Positions 1-5,897 of a stretch of 7,455 nucleotides of DNA are shown one piece after another (positions within the stretch are counted from its first letter, which is position 1; each line of letters begins with the position of its first letter). This stretch comes from Nitrospirota bacterium. Lineage in GTDB: Bacteria > Nitrospirota > Thermodesulfovibrionia > UBA6902. The stretch covers positions 1-7,455 of the forward strand of contig WFVK01000019.1 in the NCBI GenBank assembly GCA_015491705.1, given 5' to 3'. A program made the translations under genes and the position numbers. The notes beneath the pieces are model-generated. The model was not told the origin of the DNA. It made no database searches and worked only from the letters and a program-made list of their open reading frames with translations.

Positions 1-23
1 CTTATAGCCCTATAAGGTTTTTT
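1..23 (+). terminator. Possible rho-independent terminator of an upstream gene, cut by the window edge
   Basis: CTTATA (1-6) and TATAAG (11-16) pair perfectly around a GCCC loop and are followed by GG and six T residues (18-23). A short hairpin followed by a T-tract is the layout of an intrinsic terminator. The visible stem is AT-rich and only 6 bp, but G17 could pair with an unseen base just left of the window, so the stem may be longer. If real, it separates the kinase gene from whatever lies upstream. Confidence 0.35.
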
Positions 24-98
24 GAGGTGAAGCGGTTGCCTATGGGCGGGAATACGACGGATTATTTTATTTTTACAGGGTTGGTGATACTATAAAGC

Positions 99-1652
99 AT
101 GTCTCTGAAGAAGAAGATAATACTCGGTTTTCTTATAAGCTCGACGATTATAGCAGTCCTCGTGATATACGCCTATATCAGTATCATAGAGATCAGAAAG
201 GAGATCCGCTATCTCGAGCTGTCCGACACCCTGAGGAGCAAGACCCTCCAGCTCAGGAGGCATGAAAAGAATTATCTCCTTTACAGCGACACCAGGGAAA
301 TCGAATATGTCCATACATACTTGCGGGAATTGAAGGCGCTGCTTAAACAGGGGAGAGCTTCCTACAAGACGGAGACACTGCTGGCCCTTGAGAACAGGAT
401 AGGGGAATATGAACAGGAATTTAAGCGGATTGCATTGATTGCCGGGAATTTCCAGAAAGAATTCGACACTCTCAAACCGTTGTTTCCGGCCCATTCCGAC
501 TTTTTTCATCTTATTGAGTCGAGTTTTCTGGAGGCTCCCCTCGTAAACGCCGGGATTCTGAAAAAGGTGTTTCTGCTGGACGGCGCCGATCCCGCTGTCA
601 GGAATCTTCAGGAACTGAGCACGGCGATCGGCCTTCTCAGAAAAAACGGGGAAGAGATACTGACCCTTTCCAAGGCCCTTGATAAATCAGCACGGGAGAA
701 GGTGGAAAAATATATCACTTTTCTGGAGAAATCCGCACTGTTGCTGTTCCCACTGTTTCTCGTGGTGGGTCTCGGCGCTTCATTCGCCGTCAGCCACAGC
801 ATAGCGAAGCGCCTGAAAATATTAACCGATGCAATAGAAAAGACGGGCAAGGGGAACTTCCTGTCCCTGTCGGTTCCGGCGAAAGAGGATGAACTGGGCG
901 TATTGATGAAGACCTTCAACAAGATGGAAAGCGATTTGGTCGCAAGGGAAGAGGAACTCAGGAAAAAAAACGAAGAACTGCTCCAGAGCAGGAAACTCGC
1001 CTCCATAGGAACCCTTGCCTCAGGCGTTGCCCATGAACTGAACAACCCCCTGAACAATATCTATCTTGCCGCCCAGATACTGTCCAGAAAGGTGACGCAG
1101 GGCAAGTATCCCTCAATCATCGAGGAGACCGTGGGGGATATATTTTCGCAGACGCTCAGGATGAGGAGAATAGTCCGCGATCTTCTTGAATTTTCAAAAG
1201 AAAAGGCCCCTGAGTTTACAATGGTTAATATAGCCGGTGTGATAGGTGATGTGCTGAACCGTATGGCGGCATCCGGGGAGATGGGTAATGTCAGATACCA
1301 CATCAAGGCATTTGAGGATATTGAATTGCAGGCGGACAGGAATATGATCAGCCAGGTACTTATCAACCTTTTCAGCAATGCCGTGGATGCCATGGGGGGC
1401 AGCGGTGAGCTGAGTGTTGAGGTGCAGGGTGCTGGCTCTGCAGTGCGGATCCGGATTTCCGACACGGGCAGGGGTATCCTGCCGGAAGACATCCCCAGGA
1501 TTTTCGACCCCTTCTATACTACAAAGGAAAAAGGGACAGGGTTGGGACTGGCGATTGTTTACAGTATAATAGAGAAACACAACGGAAAAATCGATGTGGA
1601 GAGCACGCCCGGACGGGGCACGACTTTCACAATAACGCTGAAGGCTGCGTAG
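99..1652 (+). CDS. Membrane-bound sensor histidine kinase (HAMP-HisKA-HATPase_c)
   Basis: This is a 517-residue sensor kinase that would autophosphorylate on histidine and pass the phosphate to a response regulator, most likely the next gene. An N-terminal membrane helix (about 7-29) precedes a roughly 180-residue, mostly helical extracytoplasmic region, and a second helix lies at about 213-232. A HAMP linker (about 233-285) and a short charged coiled coil (280-297) follow. The H-box VAHELNNPLNN contains the phospho-acceptor His312. The ATPase domain shows an N-box (NLFSNA, Asn427), a G1 box (DTGRGI, 455-460), an F-box (FDPFYTTK, 469-476) and a G2 box (GTGLGLAI, 479-486), so all catalytic elements are present. 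The sensor contains RRHEKNYLL (53-61), which resembles the EK-rich helix of HBM/four-helix-bundle ligand domains; this resemblance is by eye. No PAS domain is visible. The ATG at 99 has only a weak GGTGA upstream. The ligand is unknown. Confidence 0.95.
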   Translation: MSLKKKIILGFLISSTIIAVLVIYAYISIIEIRKEIRYLELSDTLRSKTLQLRRHEKNYLLYSDTREIEYVHTYLRELKALLKQGRASYKTETLLALENRIGEYEQEFKRIALIAGNFQKEFDTLKPLFPAHSDFFHLIESSFLEAPLVNAGILKKVFLLDGADPAVRNLQELSTAIGLLRKNGEEILTLSKALDKSAREKVEKYITFLEKSALLLFPLFLVVGLGASFAVSHSIAKRLKILTDAIEKTGKGNFLSLSVPAKEDELGVLMKTFNKMESDLVAREEELRKKNEELLQSRKLASIGTLASGVAHELNNPLNNIYLAAQILSRKVTQGKYPSIIEETVGDIFSQTLRMRRIVRDLLEFSKEKAPEFTMVNIAGVIGDVLNRMAASGEMGNVRYHIKAFEDIELQADRNMISQVLINLFSNAVDAMGGSGELSVEVQGAGSAVRIRISDTGRGILPEDIPRIFDPFYTTKEKGTGLGLAIVYSIIEKHNGKIDVESTPGRGTTFTITLKAA

Positions 1653-1758
1653 AGGGGCGGGGAGGCCTGCCGCAGATATTGTTAACACCGTTGCATAAAT
1701 AATAAAAAAGCCTGTAAGCCTTCCCTGTCCGCTGTCCGGATATTGAAATGCAACTGAC

Positions 1759-1765
1759 GGAAGGA
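1759..1765 (+). promoter_or_regulatory. Ribosome binding site selecting the GTG start of the response regulator
   Basis: GGAAGGA at 1759-1765 lies 8 nt before the GTG at 1774 but 14 nt before the in-frame ATG at 1780. The spacing favours the GTG start. The two choices differ by only two residues. Confidence 0.6.
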
Positions 1766-1773
1766 CAACCATA

Positions 1774-3132
1774 GTGTCTATGAAAATCTTAATCGCTGAA
1801 GATGAAGAAATAACTTTAAAGCACCTCATCTATGCACTGAAGACCGAAGGCTATACGGTCACAGGCGTGACAAGCGGCACCGACGCCCTGAAGAAGATCA
1901 AAAAGGAAGAGTTCGACCTTGTCATCGCCGACATAAAGATGCCGGGGATGGACGGGTTAACCCTGCTTGCGGAGGTAAAGGGCAAGTATCCGGACACCGA
2001 GGTAATAATAATCACCGGCTTCGGCAGCATAGAATCCGCGGTTAATGCAATGAAGACAGGCGCCGCCGACTATGTCACAAAGCCGTTCAACCTTGACGAG
2101 CTGATTCTGAAGGTAAAGAAAATCCAGGCGAACAGGAGACTGAGCCAGGAGAACACGGCCCTCAGGGTCTCGCTGAACCCTCCTGCCCCGCCCTTTGAAA
2201 AAGGGCTTTCGATCGGAGGACTTACCTTTATAGCAAGAAGCAAGATCATCAGAAGGGTGATCGATATTATAGACAGCATATCGAGGTCTGACTGCAATGT
2301 GCTGATTTCCGGCGAAAGCGGCGTAGGCAAGGGGCTTGTGGCAAAACTTATCCACTATACCAGCCTGCGGAAGGACAGGCCGTTTCTGGCGGTGAACTGT
2401 GCAATCTTTACGGAAGAACTCCTGGCGAGCGAGCTTTTCGGTCATGAAAAAGGGGCCTTCACGGGTGCCCTCTCCGCCAAACAGGGACTGATCGAGATCG
2501 CCAACAACGGCACCCTGTTTCTTGACGAGATAGCCGAGATGTCGCCGGCCCTGCAGGCGAAACTGCTGAAGGTCGTGGAAGACAGGGAATTCTTCAGGGT
2601 CGGCGGCACGAGACACGTCAGGGTAGATGTCAGGTTCATTGCCGCCACAAATCAGAACATAGGCGCCCTTGTAGCCAATGGCAAATTCAGGGAGGACCTG
2701 TACTACAGGCTCAATGTCATGGATATCTACATACCGGCCCTCAGAGAGAGACGAGAAGACATTATCCCCCTCAGCCGGTATTTCCTGGAAAAACATTCCA
2801 AAAAGGCCAACAAGAAAATCACGGGGTTCAGCAAGGAAGCAATGGATATGCTCATGACATACAATTTCCCGGGCAATGTCAGGGAACTGGAAAACATTAT
2901 CGAGAGGGCCGTAATTCTGGAAAAGACATCGCATATCAGACCTGAAAACCTGCCGCAGAGCATAACTTTGTTTCAAATTGAAACTATCAATCCCAACAGA
3001 ATCCGGACAATCGACGAGATAAGCAAGGATTATGCAGAAAAGGTTCTGGAATTTTTCGGCAGCAATAAGTCCAAGGCATCAGAGGCATTGGGGATATCAA
3101 GGACCAGTCTCTGGAGGCTTCTGAATAAATAG
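1774..3132 (+). CDS. Sigma-54-dependent response regulator, NtrC family (REC-AAA+-Fis HTH)
   Basis: This 452-residue transcription activator would be phosphorylated by the upstream kinase and would drive open-complex formation by sigma-54 RNA polymerase. The receiver domain (about 3-118) has acidic residues D10/E11, phospho-acceptor D53, T81 and K103. The AAA+ domain has Walker A GESGVGKG (180-187; the usual form is GESGTGKE), the sigma-54 contact loop GAFTGA (227-232), Walker B LFLDEI (248-253), an FREDLYYRLN segment carrying candidate arginine fingers R306 and R312, and sensor II GNVREL (367-372). A Fis-type helix-turn-helix occupies about 427-450. The linker between REC and AAA+ contains NPPAPPFEKG, which looks like a translated DNA repeat. 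The gene begins with GTG, 121 bp after the kinase stop, so co-transcription is plausible. A sigma-54 promoter lies just downstream of this gene, making the adjacent operon its likely target. Confidence 0.96.
   Translation: MSMKILIAEDEEITLKHLIYALKTEGYTVTGVTSGTDALKKIKKEEFDLVIADIKMPGMDGLTLLAEVKGKYPDTEVIIITGFGSIESAVNAMKTGAADYVTKPFNLDELILKVKKIQANRRLSQENTALRVSLNPPAPPFEKGLSIGGLTFIARSKIIRRVIDIIDSISRSDCNVLISGESGVGKGLVAKLIHYTSLRKDRPFLAVNCAIFTEELLASELFGHEKGAFTGALSAKQGLIEIANNGTLFLDEIAEMSPALQAKLLKVVEDREFFRVGGTRHVRVDVRFIAATNQNIGALVANGKFREDLYYRLNVMDIYIPALRERREDIIPLSRYFLEKHSKKANKKITGFSKEAMDMLMTYNFPGNVRELENIIERAVILEKTSHIRPENLPQSITLFQIETINPNRIRTIDEISKDYAEKVLEFFGSNKSKASEALGISRTSLWRLLNK
2179..2219. repeat. Imperfect palindromic repeat embedded in the regulator's linker coding sequence
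   Basis: GCCCTTT (2190-2196) and AAAGGGC (2200-2206) form a perfect 7-bp inverted repeat around GAA, flanked by outer arms CCTCC (2179-2183) and GGAGG (2215-2219). In frame it encodes the proline/lysine-rich stretch PPAPPFEKG. From general knowledge, C/G-rich palindromes with a CCCTTTGAAAAAGGG core occur as dispersed repeats in several bacterial phyla and, when translated, give PPxPPFxKGG-type peptides. That this copy belongs to such a family is recognition by eye; there is no second copy in this window. Confidence 0.5.
2970..2984. promoter_or_regulatory. Candidate distal enhancer site GTTTCA-N3-TGAAAC inside the regulator gene
   Basis: The perfect inverted repeat GTTTCA-AAT-TGAAAC has the same half-sites and spacer length as the intergenic palindrome at 3155-3169. 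Its centre is about 270 bp upstream of the predicted transcription start of the downstream operon. It lies in the sequence coding for the linker between the AAA+ domain and the HTH. Enhancer-binding proteins often use paired upstream dyads that can lie within neighbouring genes. Binding by the encoded regulator is inferred. Confidence 0.5.
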
Positions 3133-3154
3133 CCCTGCCATCTTGTTCACCTCT

Positions 3155-3169
3155 GTTTCATTTTGAAAC
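3155..3169. promoter_or_regulatory. Candidate proximal enhancer (UAS) GTTTCA-N3-TGAAAC
   Basis: The perfect dyad GTTTCA-TTT-TGAAAC is centred near 3162, about 87 bp upstream of the predicted sigma-54 transcription start. This is inside the usual range for enhancer-binding-protein sites. It repeats the half-sites and spacing of the dyad at 2970-2984. It could instead be a short hairpin in the 3' end of the regulator transcript, but no T-tract follows it. Confidence 0.6.
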
Positions 3170-3221
3170 GCTCACCATGGTCTCCGCATGTAAAATTCCC
3201 TTGAATTTCAACGTGCTGTGC

Positions 3222-3239
3222 TTGGCATGTTTCTTGCTT
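3222..3239 (+). promoter_or_regulatory. Sigma-54 (-24/-12) promoter
   Basis: TTGGCATGTTTCTTGCTT matches the sigma-54 consensus TGGCAC-N5-TTGC. TGGCAT occupies 3223-3228, a 5-nt spacer follows, and TTGC is at 3234-3237, so the invariant GG (3224-3225) and GC (3236-3237) have exact spacing. Only the last base of the -24 hexamer differs (T for C). Transcription would begin near 3249, leaving a leader of about 32 nt before the ATG at 3281. It lies directly downstream of a sigma-54 activator gene and below two matching dyads. Confidence 0.8.
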
Positions 3240-3280
3240 AAACCTTATCATAATCAAAGATTTCTCGATTTCCAAAGACA

Positions 3281-3769
3281 ATGAAGGAAAAACTTTTGTT
3301 TGTGACAAAGGGCGACGAAGATTATGAAGAAGGGTTTTCATATGTGGTTGAGCTGTCCCGGATCCTCAAGACAAACATTTTCATGCTGATGGTTTACGAT
3401 GAATCGTTTATTGAGACATTCCAGGACAGTATGGCGGCCGCGGCGTTTGCAGAGGCAGGCGAGCCGGAGACGGCAAAAGAGATTTCAGATGAACGCCTCC
3501 GGCGGATCCAGGAAGACACGAAGAAAAGGATTGACTCCCTGACTGAAAAATACTGCAAGAACGGCGCGCCGCTGAAGATCAGGTGTAAGGCGGTTGCAGG
3601 AGATATAATCTCCAATATAGAAAAATTGGTGGAAAGTGAACCGGCCATTGACATGGTGCTGCTAAGCCCGACTCTCAGCAATAAAGGCGGTGTCAGCGCA
3701 AGAAAACTTCTGAAGAACATATCAAGGCCCATCGTGACCATGTCGAAACCGTCGGATGCCAAAACATGA
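3281..3769 (+). CDS. Degenerate universal-stress-protein-like protein with an inserted FAEAGE motif
   Basis: This is a 162-residue predicted cytoplasmic protein, the first gene after the sigma-54 promoter. The N-terminus KLLFVTKG followed by a helix and NIFMLMVYDES resembles the beta1-alpha1-beta2 start of the USP fold. Near the C-terminus, DMVLLSP (124-130) and RPIVTMSK (149-156) match the positions of the last USP strands. The nucleotide-binding pattern G-x2-G-x9-G-S/T is missing, so ATP binding is doubtful. After beta2 it carries MAAAAFAEAGEPETAKEI (51-68), a helical motif that recurs twice in the next gene, followed by a charged helix to about 93. No clear Shine-Dalgarno precedes the ATG, but a later start would remove beta1. 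The next gene starts 13 nt after the stop. USP-fold assignment is moderately sure; function is unknown. Confidence 0.8.
   Translation: MKEKLLFVTKGDEDYEEGFSYVVELSRILKTNIFMLMVYDESFIETFQDSMAAAAFAEAGEPETAKEISDERLRRIQEDTKKRIDSLTEKYCKNGAPLKIRCKAVAGDIISNIEKLVESEPAIDMVLLSPTLSNKGGVSARKLLKNISRPIVTMSKPSDAKT
3431..3484 (+). repeat. FAEAGE motif, copy 1 (inside the USP-like gene)
   Basis: It encodes MAAAAFAEAGEPETAKEI. TTTGCAGAGGCAGG at 3446-3459 is identical to the core of copy 2 in the next gene and differs by one base from copy 3. Helix-loop-helix character with alternating Ala/Glu suggests a TPR-like helical hairpin; this is by eye. Confidence 0.65.
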
Positions 3770-3775
3770 AGGAGG
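3769..3775 (+). promoter_or_regulatory. Ribosome binding site selecting the ATG at 3783
   Basis: AAGGAGG lies 7 nt before the ATG at 3783 and overlaps the stop codon of the preceding gene (3767-3769). It decides between this ATG and an in-frame ATG at 3756 that lies upstream of the site. The arrangement suits translational coupling. Confidence 0.75.
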
Positions 3776-3782
3776 AAAAATA

Positions 3783-4079
3783 ATGAAAGAAATTTCAAGA
3801 AAATTTGAAGATGCAATGGCTGCCGTTGCATTTGCAGAGGCAGGGGAGTTTGATACGGCAAGGGAAATCATGACAGGGGAGGTATCCCTTGACGAGCGGA
3901 TTAAATCCCTGAAACACGAGGTGGATACTACGGTCGACGATCTGACATCAATGGCGATCACCTTTGCAGAGGCGGGAGAGCACGAGAAGGCGCTGGAGAT
4001 TCTGAAAGAGGCGGAAAAGAGACTTGATGAGATCAAAAAGAATTTCAAAAAAGACCTGTTTACCCCTGCAATGAATTAA
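3783..4079 (+). CDS. Small helical protein with two FAEAGE repeats, function unknown
   Basis: This 98-residue, charged, soluble, apparently all-helical protein is not recognised as any named family. Two copies of one motif make up much of it: MAAVAFAEAGEFDTAREIM (12-30) and MAITFAEAGEHEKALEILK (57-75), each about 19 residues and 45 residues apart, separated by a charged helix. A Lys/Glu-rich amphipathic helix (75-90) ends the protein. The same motif occurs once in the preceding USP-like protein, pointing to a shared module or a domain split between the two genes. AxxFAEAGExxxALEIL is close in character to half a TPR, so protein-protein interaction is plausible (inference). There is no signal peptide, membrane helix or cysteine. 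The start at 3783 is chosen for its strong AAGGAGG; the ATG at 3756 would overlap the previous gene and lacks a ribosome site. Confidence 0.85.
   Translation: MKEISRKFEDAMAAVAFAEAGEFDTAREIMTGEVSLDERIKSLKHEVDTTVDDLTSMAITFAEAGEHEKALEILKEAEKRLDEIKKNFKKDLFTPAMN
3816..3872 (+). repeat. FAEAGE motif, copy 2
   Basis: First copy within the 98-residue protein. Its core TTTGCAGAGGCAGG (3831-3844) is identical over 14 bases to copy 1 in the preceding gene. That suggests fairly recent duplication or conversion, or strong constraint. Confidence 0.7.
3951..4007 (+). repeat. FAEAGE motif, copy 3
   Basis: Second copy within the 98-residue protein, with core TTTGCAGAGGCGGG (3963-3976). It is more diverged than copies 1 and 2 (ITFAEAGEHEKALEILK) and is the most TPR-like of the three. 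Confidence 0.65.
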
Positions 4080-4115
4080 GTTGCCGGAGCAGGGAGTACG
4101 GAGATGATTAAAAAA

Positions 4116-4120
4116 GGAGG
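4116..4120 (+). promoter_or_regulatory. Ribosome binding site for a TTG start
   Basis: GGAGG, within AAAGGAGG, lies 6 nt before the TTG at 4127. It supports TTG initiation: the protein begins directly with the KKIILVDSK beta strand and no in-frame ATG or GTG is suitably placed. Confidence 0.75.
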
Positions 4121-4126
4121 AAAAGG

Positions 4127-4756
4127 TTGAAGAAGATAATACTGGTAGACAGCAAATGGGATATTAATTCCCCGGCCATTAAATATGTCCTTAAGGCCTC
4201 AAAAGGCACGGACACTGAGATAGCCGGGATATTCCTTGCCGCTGACACCGGCAAGGAAACGGTTGAAAATGCCGAGGCCGCGCTTAAGGCCGTCAAGCAG
4301 GGCTTTGAGTCCGAGGGGATACCTTTCAGTGCACATGTAATAGGCCCGGACCCCAAGGCATTTACGAAAAAGATTGACGACCTGATGCCTGCAAGCCTGG
4401 TACTGATCGGTGATGCGGAGTTCTCCGGCGAGATGGCGAGGGGCGGGGCAAGCATAGAGGCCCTGAAGGAAAGACTGGCATGTCCTGTAACCACTGCTGA
4501 TGCCATAGCGGCAGGCGAACACGCACAGAAAAAAACCGCCGGAGGCATAAACTGGAGCAAATTCATAATGTATGCCATAGGCTCGGCAATAATGTACGGC
4601 GTCTTCTTCCCCATGCTCAAGGTGCTCAACGGCAAGATATTTATGACAGGCACTATAGTCGGTGCGCTTGCCATTATGGCTGCCGTGGTGATACATGCAT
4701 GGATATGGGGCAATACAACACAAATTCTGCCCAAGCTGTTTAAGCTCGAAAAATAA
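4127..4756 (+). CDS. USP-like domain fused to two C-terminal transmembrane helices
   Basis: This 209-residue protein starts with TTG. The N-terminal part (1-125) has a USP-like order: strand KKIILVD, a helix, strand EIAGIFLA, a long helix (about 43-63), strand FSAHVIG, helix, strand SLVLIGD (90-96), helix (109-117) and CPVTTA. The USP nucleotide-binding pattern G-x2-G-x9-G-S/T is not preserved; DAEFSGEMARGGASIEAL stands in its place. After a polar linker (130-142), two strongly hydrophobic helices follow at about 145-166 and 171-194, then a short basic tail. Two helices would place both the USP-like domain and the tail on the cytoplasmic side. The TSUP transporter starts 19 nt downstream, so a membrane-tethered regulatory subunit for that carrier is an attractive guess. 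A conventional sensor of unknown ligand is the alternative. Confidence 0.85.
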   Translation: MKKIILVDSKWDINSPAIKYVLKASKGTDTEIAGIFLAADTGKETVENAEAALKAVKQGFESEGIPFSAHVIGPDPKAFTKKIDDLMPASLVLIGDAEFSGEMARGGASIEALKERLACPVTTADAIAAGEHAQKKTAGGINWSKFIMYAIGSAIMYGVFFPMLKVLNGKIFMTGTIVGALAIMAAVVIHAWIWGNTTQILPKLFKLEK

Positions 4757-4775
4757 AAAGGAGGATAAAAATATA

Positions 4776-5867
4776 ATGCAAGAGGTTGCTGCTGAAGCTA
4801 TAGATAAGATTAATGTTGTAACACAGATTTTCGATGCCAATCCGTGGTCGATGCTCGGGGTGATACTGCTCGGTTTCATGGGAGGCACTCTTTCGGGTTT
4901 TATCGGCTCGGGAGGGGCTTTTTTAATGACGCCCGGCATGATGAACCTCGGCGTGCCCGGTGTAATGGCGGTCGGAGCCAATATCACCCATAAGTTCGGA
5001 AAGGCGATGATGGGCTCGAAAAAGCATGGCGAACTCGGCCATGTGGATAAGAAACTCGGCATATTTCTGCTTGCGACCGCTGCCGTCGGAATAAGGGCCG
5101 CTGTTGTTGTGAACGGCATGTTTTTTGAAAAACTCGGCAAGGCCGGTTCCAGCCTTTACGTGAGTGTCTTTTTTGTCCTCACGCTCAGCATCATCGGTTA
5201 TTCACTGCTGAAGGACGCCCTGCGGTCCAAGAAAGACCCTGACGCAGGGCCGTCGGACAAGCTGCTCAACCTCTCCAAGAAATTCCAGTTCAAGCCCCTT
5301 ATACACTTCAAGGTGGCGAATGTGGAAGTCTCGCTGATCGTGCTTCTTTCCATAGGGTTCTTTGTCGGCTACATGGCCGGTACAATCGGTGTCGGCGGTT
5401 TTATAGGCGTGCCGGCAATGATCTACATATTCGGTGTTCCCACGGTAGTGGCCGCGGGCACGGAGCTCTTTCTTGCGATGTTCATGGGCGCCTGGGGGGC
5501 TTTCAATTACGGGCTCCAGGGATACGTCGACCTGAGGCTGACCATGCTCCTTTACGGGGGCTCCCTGATAGGCATATATTTCGGAGCCATAGGCACCCAC
5601 CTGGTGAAGGAGCTTTATATAAGGATGGTCACGGCGATACTCATCCTTTTGTGTGTTGTTTCACGCGCCCTGGCAGTGCCGGAATACCTGCAGGAACTGG
5701 ACATAATAAATCTCGGTGTAGGCGCCGCCGCACTGTTTGAACTGGGCAGCAAGATATTCCTTTTCGGCAGCGGGATAGTGGCTACATTCCTGATTCTGTA
5801 CTGGACATTCAGTGCAAAATCGAGGGAGAAAAAATCTGCCGCACTGGGCTTTTCCCACGGCGAATAA
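4776..5867 (+). CDS. TSUP (TauE/SafE) family membrane transporter
   Basis: This 363-residue integral membrane protein belongs to the TSUP family, whose members move small anions, often sulfur-containing (sulfite, sulfonates, thiosulfate). The internal duplication typical of the family is clear. The first half has GTLSGFIGSGGAFLMTPGM (37-55) followed by VGANITHKFGKA; the second has GYMAGTIGVGGFIGVPAMI (198-216) followed by AAGTELFLAMF. About eight hydrophobic helices can be traced, with a longer polar loop (about 148-180) between the halves and a short basic C-terminal tail. It is longer than many TSUP proteins (about 250-300 residues) because of the N-terminal extension, the central loop and an extra C-terminal helix. 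The ATG at 4776 is preceded by AAGGAGGA (4758-4765); an upstream open extension to 4695 would overlap the previous gene and is rejected. The substrate cannot be read from the sequence. Confidence 0.93.
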   Translation: MQEVAAEAIDKINVVTQIFDANPWSMLGVILLGFMGGTLSGFIGSGGAFLMTPGMMNLGVPGVMAVGANITHKFGKAMMGSKKHGELGHVDKKLGIFLLATAAVGIRAAVVVNGMFFEKLGKAGSSLYVSVFFVLTLSIIGYSLLKDALRSKKDPDAGPSDKLLNLSKKFQFKPLIHFKVANVEVSLIVLLSIGFFVGYMAGTIGVGGFIGVPAMIYIFGVPTVVAAGTELFLAMFMGAWGAFNYGLQGYVDLRLTMLLYGGSLIGIYFGAIGTHLVKELYIRMVTAILILLCVVSRALAVPEYLQELDIINLGVGAAALFELGSKIFLFGSGIVATFLILYWTFSAKSREKKSAALGFSHGE

Positions 5868-5897
5868 GACACGTGAAGAATTCAAGGAGGTCGATTA

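Noticed and set aside
25..40. Possible sigma-54 promoter for the kinase gene (GG at 26-27, TTGC at 36-39)
   Set aside because: The GG-N10-GC spacing is right, but the -24 element otherwise fails to match (AGGTGA against TGGCAC), and none of the GTTTCA dyads lies in the visible upstream sequence.
72..96. TTTACA and TATAAA as a sigma-70 promoter before the kinase gene
   Set aside because: The two hexamers are much too close together, and the -10 would touch the start codon.
1679..1705. TTGTTA-N15-TAATAA as a promoter between the kinase and regulator genes
   Set aside because: The spacer is short and both hexamers are weak in an A-rich stretch, so it is not distinguishable from background.
1725..1738. 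Tandem CTGTCCG direct repeat between the kinase and regulator genes
   Set aside because: Two 7-bp units in tandem are easily explained by chance or slippage, and nothing nearby gives it a role.
3155..3169. Reading the dyad after the regulator gene as a transcription terminator
   Set aside because: The stem is only 6 bp and AT-rich, the loop is 3 nt, and no T-tract follows. The match to the dyad at 2970-2984 favours a protein-binding site.
4695..4775. N-terminal extension of the TSUP transporter
   Set aside because: The extension overlaps the end of the preceding gene, is not hydrophobic like a membrane segment, and lies upstream of the strong AAGGAGGA serving the ATG at 4776.
1194..5140. 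Several long minus-strand open frames (for example 1957-2976 and 4199-5140)
   Set aside because: They lie opposite convincing + strand genes, show no recognisable domains, and their composition looks like a complement-strand shadow of the real genes.
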